From NCBI GenBank assembly GCA_015065395.1, contig SVQJ01000055.1, forward strand, positions 1-10,311: a stretch of DNA of 10,311 bases, written 5' to 3'. Position 1 is the stretch's first letter. Each line of letters opens with the position of its first letter. The translations under genes were made by a program, and so were the position numbers. Origin of the DNA: Oscillospiraceae bacterium. Its GTDB lineage: Bacteria; Bacillota; Clostridia; Oscillospirales; CAG-272. The notes under the pieces were generated by a model. The model was not told where the DNA came from. It saw only the letters and a program-made list of their open reading frames with translations, and did not search any database. Shown piece by piece: positions 5,687 through 10,311 of the stretch.

Positions 5687-6970
5687 ATGAGCTTTAACTG
5701 TAAAATAGAAGAAATGAATCTTTTGGGAAACGGCATTACAAAAATCGACGGATGCGTTGTTTTCTGTCTCGGCGCCGTTGACGGCGATACCGTTACGATA
5801 GATATCAAGGAAGAGAAAAAGAACTTCAAAATTGCAGATGTTCTTTCCGTTGTCTCACCCTCCCCCCACAGAATACAGCCGGACTGTCCCGTTTTTGATA
5901 AATGCGGCGGCTGTGATCTTCGCCACATCAGCTACGAGCATGAGACCGAGGTTAAAAAGGCAGGTGTAGAAAATGCGCTCCGCAAAATAGGCAAAGGTCT
6001 AATACCCGTTTCTCAAATCATCACATCCTCACCCGAGCAATACAGAAACAAGGCTGTTTTTCGCTTTAGTGACGAAGCTTTCGGCTTTTCCGAGGGGAAG
6101 AGCGATACTATCGTTTCAGCCGAGCATTGCAGGATAGTTCCTGAGATATTTATACGAATAGCAAGTTTTACCCGCGATCATTTTACCCCTTCCCTTTCAT
6201 CCGTCTCTTATCTTTTCCTTCGAAAAAACAGCTCAGAAACGGAAATTTCCGTAATCTTGGGGACGCGCGGAGAGGATCTTGATATCCTCTCCTATGCAAA
6301 GGCACTCACCAATGCTTTCCCAAGTGTTTCGGGAGTTCTGACAAAGAAAGGTGAGCATCCCGAGGATGGGAAGGAGCCCACCCTCGTTTTCGGTAAGGAT
6401 CACATTACAGAGAGCTTTCTGGGGCTCACTCTCAAAGTCTCTCCCTCCTCCTTCTTCCAGGTGAACCACGATGCGGCCGAAAAGCTTTGCAAAAAAGCTG
6501 CAGAGTATGCGTTCAGCGGCGAGGGCACCTTCGGAGCGGATCTTTATTGCGGAACGGGTATCTTTGCAATGACCCTTGCCTCCATGAATCCCGATGCATT
6601 CATCACAGGTGTGGAGATAAACCCTTATGCCGTCAGGGATGCAAAGGAAAATGCCGTTGCAAACGGCCTTACTAACGTGGGCTTTTTTGAGGGAGACAGC
6701 GCAGATTTCGCAAAAAGCACCTACGGAAGCATTGATTTTATAATTATTGATCCTCCCCGTGCCGGCTGCTCCGATAAAATGATAAAGGAGCTTCTCCGAC
6801 TGAAGCCACAGCGTATCGTATACGTTTCCTGCGATCCCCAGACCCTTGCAAGAGATCTTAAAAAGCTTTGCGAGAGCAAATACGATATCGCTGACGTTAC
6901 CGCCTGCGATCTTTTCCCAAGGACAAAGCATGTGGAAAGCATCGTTTGTCTTACACGCAAGACAAACTAA
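5687..6970 (+). CDS. rlmD: RNA m5U methyltransferase, RlmD/TrmA (RumA) family
   Basis: This enzyme transfers a methyl group from S-adenosylmethionine to C5 of uracil in RNA; relatives act on 23S rRNA (RlmC, RlmD, RlmCD) or tRNA (TrmA). The 427-residue sequence has a TRAM-like N-terminus (about 1-58). Four cysteines suit a [4Fe-4S] cluster: Cys67, Cys73 and Cys76 in CPVFDKCGGC, and Cys148 in EHCRI. A methyltransferase domain follows, with SPSSFFQVN (252-260), the SAM motif DLYCGTG (285-291), DPPRAG (355-360), the nucleophile Cys382 in SCDPQTLARD, and the general-base Glu417 in FPRTKHVES. The cluster cysteines argue for the rRNA-modifying branch rather than TrmA. Sequence alone does not show which uridine is modified; in Firmicutes one RlmCD-type enzyme may modify two. 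A terminator follows at 7005-7047. Confidence 0.93.
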   Translation: MSFNCKIEEMNLLGNGITKIDGCVVFCLGAVDGDTVTIDIKEEKKNFKIADVLSVVSPSPHRIQPDCPVFDKCGGCDLRHISYEHETEVKKAGVENALRKIGKGLIPVSQIITSSPEQYRNKAVFRFSDEAFGFSEGKSDTIVSAEHCRIVPEIFIRIASFTRDHFTPSLSSVSYLFLRKNSSETEISVILGTRGEDLDILSYAKALTNAFPSVSGVLTKKGEHPEDGKEPTLVFGKDHITESFLGLTLKVSPSSFFQVNHDAAEKLCKKAAEYAFSGEGTFGADLYCGTGIFAMTLASMNPDAFITGVEINPYAVRDAKENAVANGLTNVGFFEGDSADFAKSTYGSIDFIIIDPPRAGCSDKMIKELLRLKPQRIVYVSCDPQTLARDLKKLCESKYDIADVTACDLFPRTKHVESIVCLTRKTN

Positions 6971-7004
6971 AGCGATATTGATCCAATTTTGAATTTAACA
7001 TATC

Positions 7005-7047
7005 AAAAAACTGACAAAAGCACGAAAAATGCTTTTGTCAGTTTTTT
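7005..7047. terminator. Bidirectional terminator between the methyltransferase gene and the ABC operon
   Basis: Left arm 7005-7022 and right arm 7030-7047 form a perfect 18-bp stem around a 7-nt loop (CGAAAAA). The outer six pairs are A on the left and T on the right, so each strand ends in a run of six Ts. It lies between two convergent genes and can serve both. Confidence 0.9.
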
Positions 7048-7076
7048 CATTATCTGTTTATCCTACGATCTTTCAA

Positions 7077-7862
7077 TCAAACTATATCCTTTTTGGGATA
7101 CTTCAGGAATGCCGCTGTGATGCCTGCAACAAAAGCCAAAGCACCCACTGCCAGGTATCCCATATTCAATGCTTCGTTTGATACAATGTCGGCTCCCTCA
7201 GTATACCCGAAGGGAGTTATGTATTTAAGAAACTCCAGATCTTTTGTGAGATTGGAAATTATATTAACAAAATAGAATCCGACCGCAAGACCCAGACCTA
7301 TGCCGATACCGCTGCCCTTTATAAAGGCGGATATGCCGAATGTAACCGCGGCTATCTCGATCTGCATGATATAGTAAGCAATAAAGATAAGCGCCATAAC
7401 CTTCACGTCGGCTTTTTCTCCAATGATAAGAACCGAAAGCACGGTGATCGCGGCAACGGTAAGATTCATCACCGTTATTCTGAAAAACACAGCGCACAGC
7501 TTTGCTGCTATCACCTTTTTTCTCGAAATCGGATGGGCAAGGAGAAACTCTGCCGTTCCCTCCTTCTCCTCCCCTGAAAGGGCACAAATACCTATAACTG
7601 CCGCAAAGAATGCGCCGCCCATACCGAGAACGTTTCCGCATTCAACAGCGAAAAACCCCATAAATTCACCGAAATCAAGCTCATCCATTCCAAATGCCGC
7701 TGTAAAGCTGCCCATATCCGCAAAAACCTCGCTTATATCACCCATTTGGGCGGACATTTCCGGATAGATAAGCACGCAAATTGCAAGCATGAACGAAATA
7801 ACGCCGGTCCACACAAGGAGAGACAGACGGTTTCTTTTCAGCTCATGAAAAAACAAGCCCAT
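7077..7862 (-). CDS. ABC-2 type transporter permease
   Basis: The 261-residue integral membrane protein has about six hydrophobic segments, at roughly 14-34, 80-96, 128-147, 153-180, 183-202 and 234-252. The cytoplasmic segment EEKEGTAEFLLAHPISRKKVIAAKL (99-123 or so) is characteristic of ABC-2 permeases that pair with a separate ATPase; it lies after the second membrane segment and probably contains the coupling helix. A periplasmic-side stretch with many acidic residues (about 36-66) follows the first segment. The start codon shares one base with the stop of the ATPase gene (TAATG), so translation is probably coupled. The substrate cannot be read from the sequence. Its operon partners, an SdpI-like protein and an SdpR-type repressor, suggest export of a toxic or membrane-active compound, or a response to one. 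Confidence 0.85.
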   Translation of the reverse strand: MGLFFHELKRNRLSLLVWTGVISFMLAICVLIYPEMSAQMGDISEVFADMGSFTAAFGMDELDFGEFMGFFAVECGNVLGMGGAFFAAVIGICALSGEEKEGTAEFLLAHPISRKKVIAAKLCAVFFRITVMNLTVAAITVLSVLIIGEKADVKVMALIFIAYYIMQIEIAAVTFGISAFIKGSGIGIGLGLAVGFYFVNIISNLTKDLEFLKYITPFGYTEGADIVSNEALNMGYLAVGALAFVAGITAAFLKYPKKDIV

Positions 7863-8740
7863 TATCTTCCCTCCTCCTTTGCATAATAGTGCATAAACAC
7901 CTCTTCAAGATCCGGATCGGCAATGATTATGTCATCAAATGACACCTCCGAAAGCTTTGACAAAAGCGCCTTGATATCTCCGCTGTAAAGAAAGCTTGTG
8001 CTTTCATTTTCATTTTTGATATCCCGCGCCCCGCTGATAACCGGCATCACGCTGACGCCTCTCAGGGTCACTCTTTTAACCCCTGTATGACCTAAGCGTT
8101 CCACCTTATCGCAGGCAAGGATCCGACCGTCTTTAATAACGGCGGCGCTTTTGCAATATCTTGCCACCTCGCTGAGCACATGGGATGAAAGGAACACCGT
8201 TGCTCCCCTTTCATTGCACTCCTTAAGTATTGAATAAAATTCCCTTTGCATCAAGGGATCAAGACCGCTCGTGGGCTCATCCAGTATATAAAGCAGGGGA
8301 TCGTGCTGCATTGCGCAAACGATGCCTACCTTTTTTCGGTTTCCGAAGGAAAGCTCTTCCACCTTGCGTGAAGTATCAAGCTCAAGCCGCTCACACAGCT
8401 CCTTTGCCCTTGCGGTGCAATCTTTTCTCCTCAGACTTTGGGAAAGCTTCAGTATCTCAAAAACGCGCATACCGCGGTAAAATGAATTTTCCGAAGGAAG
8501 ATAACCTACCTTTTCCAGTATGTTCCTTTTTTCCTTAACATTATCCATCCCCAGCACCCGTGCCGTACCGCCGGTCTGGGTGATAAATCCCAAAAGTGTT
8601 CTGATCGTTGTGCTCTTGCCTGCACCGTTCGGGCCGATAAAGCCAAAGAAATCTCCGGTCTCTACCGAGAGACTCACATCTGCAATGCCTCTCTCTTTTT
8701 TATAATACTTTGTAAGAGATGCGGTTTCTATTGCCTTCAT
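7862..8740 (-). CDS. ABC transporter ATP-binding protein
   Basis: The 292-residue product is a complete nucleotide-binding subunit. Walker A is GPNGAGKST (36-44). The signature is LSFGNRKKVGI (130-140), in place of the classic LSGGQ and usual for this drug/bacteriocin-type subgroup. Walker B with the D-loop is LLYILDEPTSGLD (149-161). The H-loop histidine is His187 in FLSSHVLSEV. After the ATPase core, residues from about 215 form the divergent C-terminal domain commonly seen in this subgroup. It should form the active transporter with the permease encoded directly downstream. The gene overlaps the SdpI-like gene by four bases (ATGA) and the permease gene by one. The ribosome-binding site is AAAGGGG inside the previous gene. 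Confidence 0.93.
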   Translation of the reverse strand: MKAIETASLTKYYKKERGIADVSLSVETGDFFGFIGPNGAGKSTTIRTLLGFITQTGGTARVLGMDNVKEKRNILEKVGYLPSENSFYRGMRVFEILKLSQSLRRKDCTARAKELCERLELDTSRKVEELSFGNRKKVGIVCAMQHDPLLYILDEPTSGLDPLMQREFYSILKECNERGATVFLSSHVLSEVARYCKSAAVIKDGRILACDKVERLGHTGVKRVTLRGVSVMPVISGARDIKNENESTSFLYSGDIKALLSKLSEVSFDDIIIADPDLEEVFMHYYAKEEGR

Positions 8741-9849
8741 TTACTTTCCCCTTTCTCTATACGCCTAAGAAACTCACCGTAAAGTGATTTTGTGCTCTTC
8801 TCATCCTCTGCGCTTATAACAAGGGTCTTACCGTCTACCTTCAGGATCACGGCCGCATCGCACTGTGTATATGAATAAAGGGTGTATTTACCCAGCTCAT
8901 CGCTTTCAAATCTGCCAAGAGATAAGCGTGCCGAGCCAAAACCATAGGTGCGGGTCCCCTTATCAAAGTCTTCTATAAATTCTATACTGTCCACCGAATC
9001 GTACTTGACGGTTATATCTCCCCAATAGTCAGCCTTAACGTCAAAGCTCTCTTCACCGTACTGCACCCGCACGTTTCCCGTAAACATAATAAAGGCAACA
9101 CCTGCGAGGATCAAAACGATAACTGCAGAAAATATCACTGTACCTTTTCTACCGATAGTGCCTGTCATTCTTTCGAGCGATTCGCCTATTTCGCCTATTT
9201 TTCCCTGCTCTTTTTCTTTTTTATGGTAACGGTAGGAATAAACGGTGGGGATTATCACAAGAACGATGATAAAGACAAGCAAAAAACCAACAGCCGCCTT
9301 TTCCGGAAGGAAAGCAAAGGGAATGAAGAGAATCCCTCCCACGACCCACAGCTTTCCGGCAAAGCGGTGAGTTGCATACCAGTTAGCCTCGCTTTCGAAA
9401 GTCCATTTAAGCTTTATTCCCAAAGTTCGGTTCTGCTTTACCTTAGGAAGATAATTTCCCATTATCGCAAACAAAGCTCCGAGAAAAAGGAATAATAATG
9501 TACTCATATTAAGCTCTGCTCCCAAAGCAACGGAATACATAAAAGAATTAACAAAAATGGATAGGCAAGGCATTATCCAGAATACCAATCCCTCTGCCTT
9601 GCGGCTCTGATTCCTGTTTTTATTGTCCCACGCGGTAATAAAAAGGCAGACCCAATGAAAAGCGAGCAAAAAAAGCGGAATAAAAAGCACCGAAAAGATC
9701 TTTTCGCTATGCCCGTCGGCAACACCGTCCGCCCCCCAGTGGGTGGTCATTGTACCGGGAAGCCTATCCCACATGATAAAGCCGAATATAACAGGTAAAA
9801 GAATAACTATTGAAGAAATAATCGCTTTCCATTTATTGTTTTTTATCAT
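8737..9849 (-). CDS. SdpI-family membrane protein with C-terminal PH-like domain
   Basis: The product has 370 residues from the ATG at 9849, which is nine bases after AAGGAG (9859-9864); the ATG at 9855 is only three bases from it. The N-terminus has the DUF1648 pattern: one membrane helix followed by RLPGTMTTHWGADGVAD. After two or three further helices comes the SdpI core, GNYLPKVKQNRTLGIKLKW then WYATHRFAGKLWVVGG, close to the B. subtilis SdpI signature. One or two more helices end near residue 205, a charged linker follows, and another helix lies near 237-257. The final ~100 residues (KYDSVDSIEFI, KGTRTYGFGSARL, GKYTLYSY) resemble bacterial PH domains of the bPH_5 type. SdpI protects B. 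subtilis from the SdpC toxin and carries the signal that relieves SdpR repression; a similar immunity or sensing role is inferred. The extra domain makes it much longer than SdpI (about 207 residues). Confidence 0.85.
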   Translation of the reverse strand: MIKNNKWKAIISSIVILLPVIFGFIMWDRLPGTMTTHWGADGVADGHSEKIFSVLFIPLFLLAFHWVCLFITAWDNKNRNQSRKAEGLVFWIMPCLSIFVNSFMYSVALGAELNMSTLLFLFLGALFAIMGNYLPKVKQNRTLGIKLKWTFESEANWYATHRFAGKLWVVGGILFIPFAFLPEKAAVGFLLVFIIVLVIIPTVYSYRYHKKEKEQGKIGEIGESLERMTGTIGRKGTVIFSAVIVLILAGVAFIMFTGNVRVQYGEESFDVKADYWGDITVKYDSVDSIEFIEDFDKGTRTYGFGSARLSLGRFESDELGKYTLYSYTQCDAAVILKVDGKTLVISAEDEKSTKSLYGEFLRRIEKGESK

Positions 9850-10117
9850 TATCATTTTCTCCTTTCAGCGCGCTTATCCAAATCATAACATCCTCAAGCA
9901 CAGAGGTATTAAGCTCATAAAAAATGAATTTACCCTTTCTTGTGTCCCTTATCAGATCCGCTTCCTTAAGCACCGATAAATGACGGGATACAGATGCCGC
10001 AGTTACATCAAAATGATCCGTGATCTCCCCCGCAGACATCCTGCTTCTGCGCAAAAGATTGAGTATCTCCCGTCTTATTGGGTCAGCAAGCGCACGTAAT
10101 GTATGCTGTAGTGCCAA
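9833..10117 (-). CDS. ArsR-family repressor, SdpR-like
   Basis: This 94-residue winged-helix repressor contains LRALADPIRREILNLLRRSRMSAGEI (7-32), the helix-turn-helix FDVTAASVSRHLSVLKEADLI (36-56, recognition helix around SVSRHL) and the wing RDTRKGKFIFYEL (57-69). It has no metal-binding cysteines of the ArsR/SmtB alpha-3 or alpha-5 type, so it is unlikely to sense metals. Length and pairing with an SdpI-like gene point to the SdpR autorepressor branch. I chose the TTG at 10117 because AAAGGAGG lies seven bases upstream. An upstream in-frame extension has no comparable site and would cross the promoter. Its 3' end overlaps the SdpI-like gene by 17 bases. It is the first gene of the four-gene operon and has an operator-like palindrome at its predicted transcription start. 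Confidence 0.93.
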   Translation of the reverse strand: MALQHTLRALADPIRREILNLLRRSRMSAGEITDHFDVTAASVSRHLSVLKEADLIRDTRKGKFIFYELNTSVLEDVMIWISALKGENDNDKKQ

Positions 10118-10132
10118 GGTCTCGCCTCCTTT

Positions 10133-10151
10133 AACATTTAACCTAATTGTT
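10133..10151. promoter_or_regulatory. Predicted operator of the SdpR-like repressor
   Basis: AACATTTAACCTAATTGTT is an imperfect 19-bp palindrome with seven of nine position pairs complementary. It spans about +1 to +19 relative to the predicted start, where a bound ArsR dimer would block initiation. It is the only such palindrome I see in this leader. Confidence 0.55.
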
Positions 10152-10157
10152 AATTGT

Positions 10158-10186
10158 ATTGTACCATATCCCTGCTTTGATGTCAA
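10158..10186 (-). promoter_or_regulatory. Strong sigma-A promoter of the sdpR-sdpI-ABC operon
   Basis: On the minus strand, TTGACA (10181-10186) and TACAAT (10158-10163) are 17 bp apart. The -10 is preceded by TGG, giving an extended -10. Transcription should begin near 10151, about 34 nt before the TTG start codon. No other good promoter is seen inside the operon. Confidence 0.88.
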
Positions 10187-10228
10187 GCATTTTGATTGAC
10201 CATTACAATTTATAGTGGGAAAACGGCC

Positions 10229-10311
10229 GCTTTTTTGAAAAAAAGCTTGGCAAAAAACTTTATTAATGTGTTTAGCTGAAATTTGCAAGAAAAAGTCTGA
10301 AAGGGGCTGTG
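10229..10311. repeat. Dispersed repeat, copy 2 (continues past window)
   Basis: 10250-10289 matches 2406-2445 at 32 of 40 positions without gaps. The flanks also align: TTTGAAAAA with a 2-nt insertion on the left, and AAGTC followed by AAAGG on the right, ending in GGGGCTGTG at the window edge. In this copy the frame that is open in copy 1 is broken by the insertion and by stops. Confidence 0.5.

Noticed and set aside
6233..6931. Long open frame antisense to the RNA methyltransferase gene (232 codons)
   Set aside because: It lies entirely inside a well-supported gene on the other strand, has no family motif and no promoter or ribosome-binding site.
10229..10246. Hairpin GCTTTTTT with AAAAAAGC as a terminator or operator
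   Set aside because: It is almost only A-T pairs with a 2-nt loop, which is expected by chance in an AT-rich spacer, and it has no gene ending near it.
10118..10288. N-terminal extension of the ArsR-type repressor to 151 residues
   Set aside because: It would run through the promoter and operator and has no good ribosome-binding site. The TTG at 10117 has AAAGGAGG at correct spacing and gives the normal family length.

Overview
The window looks like chromosomal DNA of an anaerobic, spore-forming, fibre-associated Firmicute, most likely a Ruminococcaceae/Oscillospiraceae-type Clostridium. Three things point there: a complete spoIIA sporulation operon, two secreted proteins carrying dockerin modules (the plug half of cellulosome assembly), and Gram-positive ribosome-binding sites and sigma-A promoters. 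Base composition is moderate and I see no abrupt shift. There is no phage, insertion sequence, CRISPR array, tRNA or rRNA.

Layout. (1) Positions 1-532, minus strand: 5' part of a secreted dockerin protein that runs off the left edge. (2) 533-853: divergent intergenic region. (3) 854-2369, plus strand: spoIIAA-spoIIAB-sigF, the anti-anti-sigma, anti-sigma and sigma set that activates forespore transcription. (4) 2370-2669: one copy of a dispersed repeat containing a possible 43-codon ORF, followed by a very long bidirectional terminator. (5) 2670-5263, minus strand: a cytosolic NodB-fold deacetylase with its own promoter and, upstream of it, a secreted BspA-like leucine-rich-repeat protein ending in a dockerin. 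(6) 5417-6970, plus strand: a small Xre-type regulator, then an RlmD/TrmA-family RNA m5U methyltransferase with a perfect consensus promoter. (7) 7005-7047: bidirectional terminator. (8) 7077-10117, minus strand: a tight four-gene operon of an ArsR/SdpR-type repressor, an SdpI-like membrane protein fused to a PH-like domain, an ABC ATPase and an ABC-2 permease. (9) 10118-10311: the operon's promoter and operator, then a second copy of the dispersed repeat.

How the parts work together. SpoIIAA, SpoIIAB and sigma F form the partner-switching circuit of sporulation. The two dockerin proteins are not adjacent, but they share a nearly identical 19-bp element over the predicted -10 region, at almost the same distance from their start codons, which suggests common control. 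The SdpR/SdpI/ABC operon has the organisation of an autoregulated membrane-stress or bacteriocin-immunity module: one strong promoter, an operator-like palindrome at the predicted transcription start, overlapping genes throughout, and a terminator at the end. It is the best candidate here for a less-described system. No toxin gene is visible beside it.
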